Shown here piece after piece: positions 24,409-31,500 of a stretch of 64,000 nucleotides of DNA (positions within the stretch are counted from its first letter, which is position 1; every line of letters starts with the position of its first letter). The notes under the pieces are model-generated. The model was not told the origin of the DNA. It saw only the letters and a list, made by a program, of their open reading frames with translations, and ran no database searches. Source of the stretch: Bacillota bacterium (lineage in GTDB: Bacteria > Bacillota > Clostridia > Christensenellales > CAG-138). The stretch is from contig JAEYHP010000087.1 of assembly GCA_023409435.1 (NCBI GenBank), forward strand, positions 1 through 64,000. The letters run 5' to 3'. Both the position numbers and the translations under genes were made by a program.

Positions 24409-24906
24409 ATGCAGCCCATCCGAGCAGCCATCCTAATACTAAGCGACAAGGCCTTCCGCGGCGAGCGCGAGGACAAAAGCGGCCCCACGCTCAAAGGGAT
24501 TTTGGAAACTTGCGCGGATGTCGTGTCTGTCGCCATACTGCCGGACGAAAAAGATCAGATTGCGGACTATCTGCGCAATGCCTGCGACGGCGGAGCGGTG
24601 GATGTGCTGTTTACCAGCGGCGGCACCGGCCTTGCCCCGCGGGACGTCACGCCCGAGGCGACGCTGAGCGTAATTGAACGTTCGGTCCCCGGCATCCCCG
24701 AGGCCATACGCGCGTACAGCATGCAAAAAACGAACCGCGCCATGCTCTCTAGAGGGATAGCGGGCGTACGCGGACGGACGCTTATCATCAACCTGCCCGG
24801 CAGCCCAAAGGCGGTGGCGGAGTGCATGGAGGTCATATTGCCCGTGCTCGCCCACGCGGTGGAAACGCTGCGCGGGGATACGTACGAGTGTGCGCGCCCA
24901 CAGTAA
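24409..24906 (+). CDS. mogA: Molybdopterin adenylyltransferase (MogA/MoaB family)
   Basis: MogA activates molybdopterin with ATP to give adenylyl-molybdopterin before molybdate insertion. The 165 residues contain ILSDKAFRGEREDKSGP near the start. The signature TSGGTGLAPRDVTPEAT follows, then NLPGSPKAV. AGGAGG precedes the ATG. It converges on modC with only 5 nt between stop codons and, with modABC and the MoeA-like gene, makes a molybdenum block. The family cannot fully separate MogA from MoaB by sequence alone. Confidence 0.9.
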   Translation: MQPIRAAILILSDKAFRGEREDKSGPTLKGILETCADVVSVAILPDEKDQIADYLRNACDGGAVDVLFTSGGTGLAPRDVTPEATLSVIERSVPGIPEAIRAYSMQKTNRAMLSRGIAGVRGRTLIINLPGSPKAVAECMEVILPVLAHAVETLRGDTYECARPQ

Positions 24907-24911
24907 AATAA

Positions 24912-25961
24912 CTATTGCAGCAGCAGCAGATTTTCCGGAGCAAGGGAGACAGAAATGACGTCGCCCGGATTCAGCCCCTGCGCTTCAACTTTCGGAAGTT
25001 CCATGCGGATGCGGGAAAAATCCGTATCCTCTTTCGCGGTTTCAGGCCGCAGCGTTACAATGCTACCGAATACATCCTCCACAACGCGCAGAATACGGCA
25101 GGGGAGCAAGTTCTCCCGGCCGTTTTTTTGTACATAGTGCGAGCGGATACCCACATACCTGGTTCCGGTAGGGATATCCACGGCGGCAGTAAGCGATACC
25201 CCCCAGTCCGAAGCAAGCAGGCGGCGCTCGCCCTCCGGTATGACGCGGGAATAGTTTTTGCAGCCCGAAAGCAGGGCGGCGGAAAGCGTGCGCGGCCGCG
25301 CAAACAGCTCGCGTACGGGAAGCGGTTCCTCGCTTTTGCCGTCATTGATGAGGCAGACGGTGCTGCAAAGCCTGTACACCTCGTCCCGGTTGTGGGAAAC
25401 GAACAGCGTCGTGCCGGGGAAAGCTTCGAGCGTATTCTGCAGTTCCTGCTCCAATTGCCAGCGTAAATAGCTGTCCAAGGCCGAAAACGGCTCGTCCAGC
25501 AGTAAAAGCTTGGGTTCGCTTGCGAATATCCGGGCGAGCGCCACGCGCTGCTGCTGCCCGCCGGAAAGCTCTCCAGGGAATTTTTCTTCCATACCGGTCA
25601 GGTAAAAGCTTTTGATCTTTTCCTCCACCTTTTGCGCCCGTTCGGCCTTTGCCACATGGCGGATACCTGCCCCGATATTCTGACACACCGTCATATGCGG
25701 GAACAGCGCGTAGCTTTGGAACAGGTACCCCACCCGCCGCTGCTGCGGAGGCAGATCGATGCGCGCTTTCGAATCGAATAGTACCCGGCCGTCCAGCACA
25801 ATGCGGCCTTCGTCCGGCTTCACAATTCCAGCGATGCATTTGAGCGTCATGCTTTTTCCGCAACCGGACGCGCCCAAAAGCGCGAACAGTTCATTCTGCG
25901 CCGCAAACTGCACGCTCAGACGGAAACTGCCCAATCGTTTTTTGATATCGACCTCAAGCAT
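24912..25961 (-). CDS. modC: Molybdate ABC transporter ATP-binding protein
   Basis: This is the cytoplasmic ATPase of the molybdate importer. Walker A GASGCGKS (30-37), the Q-loop around LFQSYALFP, ABC signature LSGGQQQR (132-139), Walker B LLLLDEP (152-158) and the H-loop SHNRDEV are all intact. The last 65 residues (VEAQGLNPGDVISVSLAPENLLL at the end) are a MOP/TOBE-type oxyanion-binding domain, typical of ModC and suited to feedback inhibition. It overlaps modB by 8 nt. Confidence 0.93.
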   Translation of the reverse strand: MLEVDIKKRLGSFRLSVQFAAQNELFALLGASGCGKSMTLKCIAGIVKPDEGRIVLDGRVLFDSKARIDLPPQQRRVGYLFQSYALFPHMTVCQNIGAGIRHVAKAERAQKVEEKIKSFYLTGMEEKFPGELSGGQQQRVALARIFASEPKLLLLDEPFSALDSYLRWQLEQELQNTLEAFPGTTLFVSHNRDEVYRLCSTVCLINDGKSEEPLPVRELFARPRTLSAALLSGCKNYSRVIPEGERRLLASDWGVSLTAAVDIPTGTRYVGIRSHYVQKNGRENLLPCRILRVVEDVFGSIVTLRPETAKEDTDFSRIRMELPKVEAQGLNPGDVISVSLAPENLLLLQ

Positions 25962-26634
25962 CCTGCACCGCCCGTTTCTTTGCGCGCTCCTGGTAGCCCG
26001 CCCAATAGTTCATCAGCATCAGCATCAAAAACGAAATCGCCATGATGATGGCGACCCACAGGTACGCCCTTTCCCGGTTGTTGCCCTGCACGGCGGAATA
26101 GATGGCGAGCGACATGGTCTGCGTCCTTCCCGGTATGTTGCCCGCGAGCATTGCCGTCGCGCCAAACTCGCCCAAGGCCCGGGCAAAGGCAAGCACCGTC
26201 CCCGCCGCGACGCCGGGCCAGCAGGAGGGAAGTATGATCGAAAAGAATATGCGGAGCTCCGGAATGCCCAGCGTGCGGGCCGCGTAGACGAGCGTCTGGT
26301 CCATCTGCTCAAACGCGCCGCGCGCCGTGCGGTACATCAGCGGAAACGAGACGACTGCGGAGGCGATGACGGCGCCCTCCCAGGTGAACACCACCGTTAG
26401 GGCAAGTTTTTCGAGCGTCTGGCCTAAGAGGCCGTTTTTGCCGAACAGCAGCAGCAGGAAAAAGCCGACCACCGTGGGGGGCAGCACCATGGGCAAAGTA
26501 AACAGGCCGTCGATCAGGCCCTTAAAACGCCGCAGCTTCACGACCTTCCAGGCCGCGAACAAACCGAGAAAAAACGTCAGAACAGTAGCGGTAAGCGCCA
26601 CCTTCATGGAAATGTACAGCGGGGAAAGATCCAT
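25954..26634 (-). CDS. modB: Molybdate ABC transporter permease
   Basis: This is a 226-residue inner-membrane channel protein with five hydrophobic segments. The cytoplasmic EAA loop (ARTLGIPELRIFFSIILPSCWPG) docks onto ModC. LPMVLPPTVVGFFLLLLFG is a ModB/CysW family mark. AGGGAGG precedes the start. It is followed directly by modC, and the modA gene lies 116 nt upstream, separated by a hairpin. Confidence 0.93.
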   Translation of the reverse strand: MDLSPLYISMKVALTATVLTFFLGLFAAWKVVKLRRFKGLIDGLFTLPMVLPPTVVGFFLLLLFGKNGLLGQTLEKLALTVVFTWEGAVIASAVVSFPLMYRTARGAFEQMDQTLVYAARTLGIPELRIFFSIILPSCWPGVAAGTVLAFARALGEFGATAMLAGNIPGRTQTMSLAIYSAVQGNNRERAYLWVAIIMAISFLMLMLMNYWAGYQERAKKRAVQDA

Positions 26635-26664
26635 AATTGTTCCTCCCTGTGTATCGAAGTAGAA

Positions 26665-26690
26665 GTGCCCGGCAGTTTCCTGTCGGGCAC
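26665..26690 (-). promoter_or_regulatory. Intercistronic hairpin between modA and modB
   Basis: An 11-bp stem (GTGCCCGGCAG with one G-U pair) closes a four-base loop. There is no T-run, so it is more likely an RNA-stability or attenuation structure giving more ModA than ModBC than a true terminator. Confidence 0.5.
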
Positions 26691-26750
26691 AAGCATATCA
26701 TGTTATCGTCCTTTGATAAAGCCCGCAATCAGGACAAGCCCGATTTTGAG

Positions 26751-27602
26751 TTAGCCGTTGTAGATGGCGAAGCCCGCGGCTTCGAAGGCGGCGGTGGCTT
26801 CCGGGCCGGAGAGGTAGTCTAAAAACGCCTTGGCTTCGTCCGGATGCGCCGCGTTCTTCAGTACAGCGGCGGGGTAGACGACGGGCTTGTGGCTGCCTTC
26901 CGGCGCTTCGGCAACGATCTTCACAAGATCGGTCGTGGCGGCGTCGGTCGCATAGACGATACCGCAGTCCACATCGCCGGATTCCACCCAGGAGAGTACA
27001 TTGCGCACGTCTGTGCCGAAGTTTGCCTTGGCCTTTACCGCGTCCCAGGTGCCAAGCGTGGTGTAGATTTCCTCGGTGTACTGGCCGACAGGAACGGACG
27101 CTTCGCCTACGGCGACAAGTTTCACCTTATCGGTGGTAACGTCTTCAAAGCTTGCGATTCCCTTGTCGCTGTTCGCGGGAACGATAAGCACCACCTTGTT
27201 GACGAGCATGCTTTTGATGGTATCGTCAGCGGTAAGCCCCTTGTCCTTCAATGCCGTCATCTGCTTCTGCGCGGCGGAAAAGAACAGGTCCGCGGGCGCG
27301 CCTTCCTCGATCTGCGTCTGCAGGGTGCCGGAGGAGCCGAAGTTGAATGTCAGCGTGACATTGGGTGCTACGGCCTTGTAGCCGTCCCCAATCTCCGCCA
27401 GTACGTCGGTCAGGCTTGCGGCGGCGGAAACGAACAGCTCCACGGGTTCGGGTTCGGGTGTCGGCTCGGGCGTGGGTTCCGGGGTTGCGGTTGCAGCCAC
27501 TGTGGGTACCGGGGTGGGTGTGGCGGCCGGCGCGGGTGCTGCGCATGCGCAAACGAACAGCATCAGTGCGAGCAGCAGGGTAAATACAGCAGTGCGTTTC
27601 AT
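26751..27602 (-). CDS. modA: Molybdate-binding lipoprotein
   Basis: This is the extracytoplasmic binding protein of the molybdate importer, anchored by lipid (hydrophobic stretch, then CAC near residue 20). I start at 27602, with AAGGAGG upstream. A Pro/Thr/Glu spacer of about 35 residues follows. The ModA domain shows LFVSAAASLTDVLAEIG, FNFGSSGTLQTQIEEGAPADLFFSA and DCGIVYATDAATT, all typical oxyanion-site regions. It is the second gene of the leftward moeA-like-modABC unit. Confidence 0.93.
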   Translation of the reverse strand: MKRTAVFTLLLALMLFVCACAAPAPAATPTPVPTVAATATPEPTPEPTPEPEPVELFVSAAASLTDVLAEIGDGYKAVAPNVTLTFNFGSSGTLQTQIEEGAPADLFFSAAQKQMTALKDKGLTADDTIKSMLVNKVVLIVPANSDKGIASFEDVTTDKVKLVAVGEASVPVGQYTEEIYTTLGTWDAVKAKANFGTDVRNVLSWVESGDVDCGIVYATDAATTDLVKIVAEAPEGSHKPVVYPAAVLKNAAHPDEAKAFLDYLSGPEATAAFEAAGFAIYNG

Positions 27603-27675
27603 GGATTGTCCTCCTTCTGATTTTGGAATATATCGCAAAAGCATTCGCTTTGCTTACGCAAGGAGTAATCTTGAG

Positions 27676-28695
27676 CTACTTTCTTCCGAAAAAGCAGATG
27701 GGGAAATGGCAGACTTCGCAGTTCAGACAGAAGCCGCCTTCGCCGGTATCCCGCATATCGGCCTCCTCAATGCGTTCGCCCGCGAAGATGCGGGGGAGGA
27801 ATATGTCCAGGCTGGTAGTTTTTGCGTGTATGGCAGCGCTTGGGATGCCGATGAGCGGGACATCCCCTAAGTATGCGATGGTGAGCATATTGCCCGGCTG
27901 CAAGGGCACTCCCTGGGAGACAAGCCTTGCCCCGCTTTGCCGAATGGCGGTGGGTGTCAGGTCGTCTGGGTCCACGCTCATGCCGCCGGTAAACAGCACA
28001 AGCTCTGCACCCTTTTCTATAAACCCCAAAAGCGCTTCCAATATGGGGGGCAGTTCATCCGGACACTTGACTGCGCCCAATAGTTCCGCACCAAACGCGG
28101 AAAGCTTTTGGCGCAGCACCGGTTCAAATGCGTCCGGCCTGCGGCCATAATAGATTTCGCCGCCGGTGATAATGATGCCGGTCTTGAGCGGACGATAGGG
28201 CTTTATGCAAAACAGCGGCGCATATGCTCGGGCGATGCGGACAGCCTCTTCCACGTTTTTCCGTTTGGTCACAAGCGGCACGATACGGACGCCCGCAAAC
28301 TGTGCGCCGCTTTTGATGGGCATATGATCGGGCAGGCTCGCAATGGTGTAATCCGGTACACGGTTTAGACGCAGCAGGCCCTCGCCATTCACGCGCAGCA
28401 GCCCGTCGATTTCCGCCCGCAGCACAAATTTGCCCTGGGAAGGGCCGGAATACGAGACGTTTGGGCCGATTGCCGCCTCTGTTATAAGCTGCGCCGCTTC
28501 CTCCTCGTGCACCTCGTCCGCTTCCGGGTCCCATACGAATACGTGCGCTTTTCCGATATCCATGAGCTTTTCCACATCCCCCGCCTGGAGGATATGGCCC
28601 CTCTTATAGAGAGGCCCCTGCTTCCCGTCTGCAATTGCGGTAATATCGTGGCATAATTCGTGCCCTACCGCGTCCTGTGTACGGAGCTTTTTCAT
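27676..28695 (-). CDS. MoeA/CinA-like molybdopterin-binding protein with C-terminal cysteine cluster
   Basis: This 339-residue protein carries the MPT-binding fold (ITGGEIYYGRRPDAFEP and FTGGMSVDPDDLTPTAI) in its second half. A MoeA-like N-terminal part precedes it, but it is shorter than true MoeA (about 400). The last 22 residues hold C323-x2-C326-x2-C329-x4-C334, followed by FFGRK. This looks like a metal or Fe-S site added to the fold. It heads the leftward molybdate operon. A role in Mo-cofactor insertion into a hydroxylase-type enzyme is likely but unproven. Confidence 0.85.
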   Translation of the reverse strand: MKKLRTQDAVGHELCHDITAIADGKQGPLYKRGHILQAGDVEKLMDIGKAHVFVWDPEADEVHEEEAAQLITEAAIGPNVSYSGPSQGKFVLRAEIDGLLRVNGEGLLRLNRVPDYTIASLPDHMPIKSGAQFAGVRIVPLVTKRKNVEEAVRIARAYAPLFCIKPYRPLKTGIIITGGEIYYGRRPDAFEPVLRQKLSAFGAELLGAVKCPDELPPILEALLGFIEKGAELVLFTGGMSVDPDDLTPTAIRQSGARLVSQGVPLQPGNMLTIAYLGDVPLIGIPSAAIHAKTTSLDIFLPRIFAGERIEEADMRDTGEGGFCLNCEVCHFPICFFGRK

Positions 28696-28728
28696 CGTTC
28701 CCTCTTCTTGATGTAATGCCTTGTTAGT

Positions 28729-28757
28729 ATAATATCATTATTCTCGCTTGAGGACAA
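28729..28757 (-). promoter_or_regulatory. Promoter of the molybdenum operon
   Basis: On the minus strand TTGTCC (28752-28757), a 17-bp spacer and TATTAT (28729-28734). The leader is about 25-30 nt. Confidence 0.5.
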
Positions 28758-28771
28758 CGATATATTCTCGC
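28739..28771 (-). promoter_or_regulatory. Tandem GCGAGAATA sites over the molybdenum-operon promoter
   Basis: The nonamer GCGAGAATA occurs twice on the minus strand, at 28739-28747 within the promoter spacer and at 28763-28771 just upstream of -35. The copies are 24 bp apart, on one face of the helix. This looks like a regulator-binding pair. Confidence 0.4.
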
Positions 28772-28795
28772 AATATAAAATATTAGCGTAAGCAG

Positions 28796-28826
28796 AAGAG
28801 CCGCCCATATTCACGGACGGCTCTTT
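28796..28826. terminator. Terminator after the ADP-ribosylglycohydrolase gene
   Basis: AAGAGCCG-CC pairs with GG-CGGCTCTT with one mismatch. It lies 20 nt after the stop codon of the leftward hydrolase gene and 38 nt before the molybdenum-operon promoter. Confidence 0.6.
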
Positions 28827-28845
28827 TATGAACGGCGGAATAGCT

Positions 28846-29865
28846 CTATGCTCTTGCAGAGGGGTTGCGCATCTCATACAATTCCTGCGCGCGAAGCGCA
28901 ATATACTCGGCCAGCTCAAGCCTGCTTTCCCAATCGGCGGGAAGTTCAAACTGGCCCGCTGCGCCCAGCAGATTTCCGCAGATCGCGCCGGTGGAGTCGC
29001 TGTCCCCGTCGTGGTTGACCGCTAAAATCAGCCCGCGCGTAAAGCTTTTGGCTTTTAATGCGCAGTAGAGCGCAATGGCCAAAGCTTCCTCCGCGATCCA
29101 TCCTAAGCCAAGCATGCGTATGGCGTGCTCGGCATTCAGGCTGCCGGATGCAAGCTCCAGCGCCCGCTCAATTGCGGCGGTGGTCTCCTCGTGGTTTTCA
29201 TAGCGCCTGAGGTAACGCAGCGCCTCCGCAGTGGCCTGCAATATGGTGCGTTCGTTTTGCAGCAGCGCAATGATGGCGGCAAGCGCGCCCGCCGCCAGGT
29301 AGCCCGTCGGGTGCCCATGGGTGATGGCTGCCGCTTCCGCGCCGATGCGGAAGGCGTAGGCGGGATCGTTCCATAAAAACAGACCCACCGGCGCTGTGCG
29401 CATGATGCCGCCGCAGCCCTTGCTGTTGTTGACCGGGTGCGTCATGGTACCCATAGCGCCGCCCAGGAGCGCATTCAAACAGGTGGAGCCGGGAGCGCGC
29501 CGGAAGAACAGCGCCTTTTCTGCGAGTATGCCGCCATTCTTTTCATGGGGCTGTAAATCGAGTATTTCCGGATGCGAGGTCTTTCCCGTTTGCGTATACA
29601 GCCACCGCAGGTAGGAGGGATACAAGCCCGAAAGATAGGGCGTGGAGCGTTCGTGCGCCCAAAGGAGGCCGTCAAGCGTAAACAGCGTCATCTGTGTATC
29701 ATCGGAAATAAGGGCCTTCTGCGTCCTGCTCTCCAATTGGAGCTCGGTAATGCCCATGCGGCCAAACCAGCTTTGGATTTGGCCCATATCCATAAACTCC
29801 ACCGTGTAGCCGAGCGCATCGCCCATTGCCCCGCCCAGCAGGCAGGCTGTGAAACGGTCTTTCAT
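28846..29865 (-). CDS. ADP-ribosylglycohydrolase family protein
   Basis: This 339-residue DraG/ARH-fold enzyme removes ADP-ribose from a protein or small-molecule target. Metal-binding motifs are in place: GAMGDALGYTVEF near the start, SDDTQMT (about 54-60) and NHDGDSDSTGAICGN near residue 285. These give the two Mg2+ centres. AGGTGAGGGG precedes the ATG. No ADP-ribosyltransferase or nitrogenase gene is nearby, so the substrate is unknown. It is flanked by the coat gene cotF upstream and the molybdenum block downstream. Confidence 0.92.
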   Translation of the reverse strand: MKDRFTACLLGGAMGDALGYTVEFMDMGQIQSWFGRMGITELQLESRTQKALISDDTQMTLFTLDGLLWAHERSTPYLSGLYPSYLRWLYTQTGKTSHPEILDLQPHEKNGGILAEKALFFRRAPGSTCLNALLGGAMGTMTHPVNNSKGCGGIMRTAPVGLFLWNDPAYAFRIGAEAAAITHGHPTGYLAAGALAAIIALLQNERTILQATAEALRYLRRYENHEETTAAIERALELASGSLNAEHAIRMLGLGWIAEEALAIALYCALKAKSFTRGLILAVNHDGDSDSTGAICGNLLGAAGQFELPADWESRLELAEYIALRAQELYEMRNPSARA

Positions 29866-29996
29866 CGAAGCCCCTCACCTGCAATATATGCTAAAATATT
29901 ACATTCAATATAGCACCCGTTTTCTTTGCCTTCAATACCGTATTGGAAAATATATGAATTTCTATGCAGGTTTTATCCACAGGGACATTGCTATAT

Positions 29997-30028
29997 AAAA
30001 AATGCCCGGCATTGGCCGGGCATTTTGT
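29997..30028. terminator. Terminator after the cotF gene
   Basis: A perfect stem (AAAATGCCCGGC with GCCGGGCATTTT) closes ATTG, with A and T tracts on both sides, so it works in either direction. Confidence 0.88.
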
Positions 30029-30058
30029 AAGATAGGGGCTTTTTGTCCAGCTGCCGGG

Positions 30059-30448
30059 CTATTTGCCCTTGCCGCCGCCGGGCGTATGGAGGGCCGTCGT
30101 ATCCAGGTTGTTCCATGTGTTGCTGGAATTGCCCATGCCGCCCATACCGCCGGAGCCACCGGAACTTCCGGAGGAGGCCTGCTGCGCGTAGGTGCTCTTG
30201 ATCTGATTCACCTTGTCCTGCTGAGCAGGGTTAACGGGGTAAAAGCCGCGTTTTTGCATATCGTTGAATACGTCGAACTGAATGCTGTGCTCATCGTTGA
30301 GAATATCCAGCATCACCTTGCGTACCTGAGGGTTCGCGCACTCGTTGGAGTAGCTGTTGAACATCCCCGTTATATGCTTTTGCGATTCGAGCGCATCGTG
30401 AAGGACTTCCTTTTCGGTAAAGCAATTGCTTCCGCTGTTGTTGTTCAT
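30059..30448 (-). CDS. Spore coat protein, CotF family
   Basis: This 129-residue ferritin-like helical protein belongs to the CotF coat family. Residues 10-80 show the pattern FTEKEVLHDALESQKHI and MLDILNDEHSIQFDVFNDMQKRGFY. A Gly/Ser/Met-rich tail (GSSGGSGGMGGMGNSS) follows and is probably disordered. It lies 12 nt after the shorter coat gene on the same strand and ends at a strong terminator. It supports endospore formation. Confidence 0.88.
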   Translation of the reverse strand: MNNNSGSNCFTEKEVLHDALESQKHITGMFNSYSNECANPQVRKVMLDILNDEHSIQFDVFNDMQKRGFYPVNPAQQDKVNQIKSTYAQQASSGSSGGSGGMGGMGNSSNTWNNLDTTALHTPGGGKGK

Positions 30449-30460
30449 AGTTGTTCCTCC

Positions 30461-30643
30461 TTAGAGTTGGCTGTACAGCTTGTCAAAGTGTTCCTGATGC
30501 TTCTGCGCAATGCTCTGCATCTTTTGCTTGACTGCTTGATCCGTTGCGGTCTCGGCGAGTTTATTGTATTTTTTCACCAACAACTCTTCAAAGCCCAACA
30601 AATCGCCTAACGCGGATAGTTCTTTGTCCGTTAAATTGCTCAT
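30461..30643 (-). CDS. Small CotF-like spore coat protein
   Basis: This 60-residue two-helix protein (LGDLLGFEELLVKKYNKLAE and KMQSIAQKHQEHFDKLYSQL) matches half of the CotF ferritin-like bundle. It is often encoded right before a full CotF, as here. AAAAGGAGG lies 11 nt before the ATG. A partner role with the downstream CotF is likely: the pair could complete a four-helix bundle. Confidence 0.82.
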   Translation of the reverse strand: MSNLTDKELSALGDLLGFEELLVKKYNKLAETATDQAVKQKMQSIAQKHQEHFDKLYSQL

Positions 30644-30678
30644 AGCGAGTAAGACCTCCTTTTGAAGTTTGATCTTAG

Positions 30679-30705
30679 TATTTGATGCTTGCTTACGCGC
30701 TATGC
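30679..30705 (-). promoter_or_regulatory. Possible sporulation-sigma promoter of the coat genes
   Basis: On the minus strand GCATA (30701-30705), a 13-nt spacer and CATCAAATA (30679-30687) resemble the mother-cell sigma E/K pattern, except for one base in the -10 box. The position, about 45 nt before the first coat gene, fits. Confidence 0.3.
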
Positions 30706-30843
30706 GAAAAAAGGCCAGTCAACAAAGACCACATTTGACAAATAAGAAGAATTTAATAAACGGTCGATTAATTCTGTTTTGAATGGGGCCAGTCGACCAA
30801 TACAATATAAGCAGGGATATCACATCAAAAAAAACTTTGGGGG

Positions 30844-31054
30844 TCCGGGGCCGCAGCCCCGGAGGCTTCCAACCGCCGAAGAGCGACATGTGCGGTGGCG
30901 GCGGAAAGTCTTGCGTCGCAAGGCTATCCTTGCAGGAACAATCGGTCCTCGGCGGGAGACGCCTCGGACACTAGGCCTGTGGGCCGTCGCCGTCACCGTA
31001 AGGGCACAGGTTGTTCCTGTAATCCTCGAAAAAGTGTCGTAAGGCACTTTTTCG
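30844..31054 (+). repeat. Large structured element C (ACATGTG-loop family)
   Basis: In order: a TCCGGGGC stem around CGCA (30844-30863); a stem of CCGCC-type halves holding CG-ACATGTG-CG (motif 30884-30894); and an AGTCTTGC/GCAAGGCT hairpin with one G-U pair (30907-30925). Then a 9-bp outer stem CAGGAACAA (30933-30941) pairs with 31011-31019 and encloses a GTCC-TC-GGCG hairpin (30945-30969) and a GGCC-TGTG-GGCC hairpin. Last is an AAAAAGTG/CACTTTTT hairpin (about 31027-31054). It lies just before the DUF454 gene. Confidence 0.7.
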
Positions 31055-31074
31055 AAAAAGAAAATGGAGAGCAT

Positions 31075-31485
31075 ATGAAAAAGCTGTTGCTTCGTATTGC
31101 CGGAGTGCTTTGTATTGCGCTTGGCATGCTGGGGATTTTTCTCCCGGTGCTGCCTACCACGCCTTTTGTTTTGCTTGCGGCAAGCTGCTTTGCCGCTTCG
31201 AGCCCCAGGCTCTATGCGTGGCTGATCAGAAACAAGCATTTTGGCCCGTTTATTGAAAATTACCGGCATGGCTGCGGCGTGCCGAAAAAGCGTAAGCGGG
31301 AAGCCATTTTCTTTTTATGGGGCACGCTTTGCGTGTCTGCTGCCCTGTTCCGTCAGCCGCTCGTCTGGGGCATTTTATTGCTCGTGGGCATTGGCGTCAC
31401 ATTGCACCTGCTGCTGATCAAGACGGCGGAGGATGAAAAGGAAAAGCCCGCACGGGACCGTCCAAAAGAGAGCGGTCCCGCGTGA
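31075..31485 (+). CDS. DUF454 (YbaN-like) inner membrane protein
   Basis: This 136-residue membrane protein carries the DUF454 core: RIAGVLCIALGMLGIFLPVLPTTPFVLLAASCFA, then SPRLYAWLIRNKHFGP and a second hydrophobic pair (about 80-115). Its function is unknown. I start at 31075, preceded by GGAGAGC; upstream in-frame codons fall inside element C. The charged C-terminus (EDEKEKPARDRPKES) overlaps an 8-bp hairpin, CGGGACCG/CGGTCCCG, at about 31453-31482. It converges on the DUF6179 gene 15 nt away. Confidence 0.9.
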   Translation: MKKLLLRIAGVLCIALGMLGIFLPVLPTTPFVLLAASCFAASSPRLYAWLIRNKHFGPFIENYRHGCGVPKKRKREAIFFLWGTLCVSAALFRQPLVWGILLLVGIGVTLHLLLIKTAEDEKEKPARDRPKESGPA

Positions 31486-31500
31486 GCAGTCCATTGTCCC

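Larger units (their letters stand above)
30644..31074. other. Intergenic region between the coat genes and the DUF454 gene, holding element C
   Basis: These 431 bases hold the leftward coat-gene promoter region (30644-30705) and an AT-rich stretch (30710-30840) in which GGCCAGTC appears twice. The structured element C (30844-31054) and the GGAGAG ribosome binding site of the DUF454 gene follow. No further gene is credible. Confidence 0.6.

Noticed and set aside
30779..31042. 87-codon plus-strand frame before the DUF454 gene
   Set aside because: It overlaps the palindromic stems of element C, is Arg/Pro-rich, has no ribosome binding site and resembles no protein.
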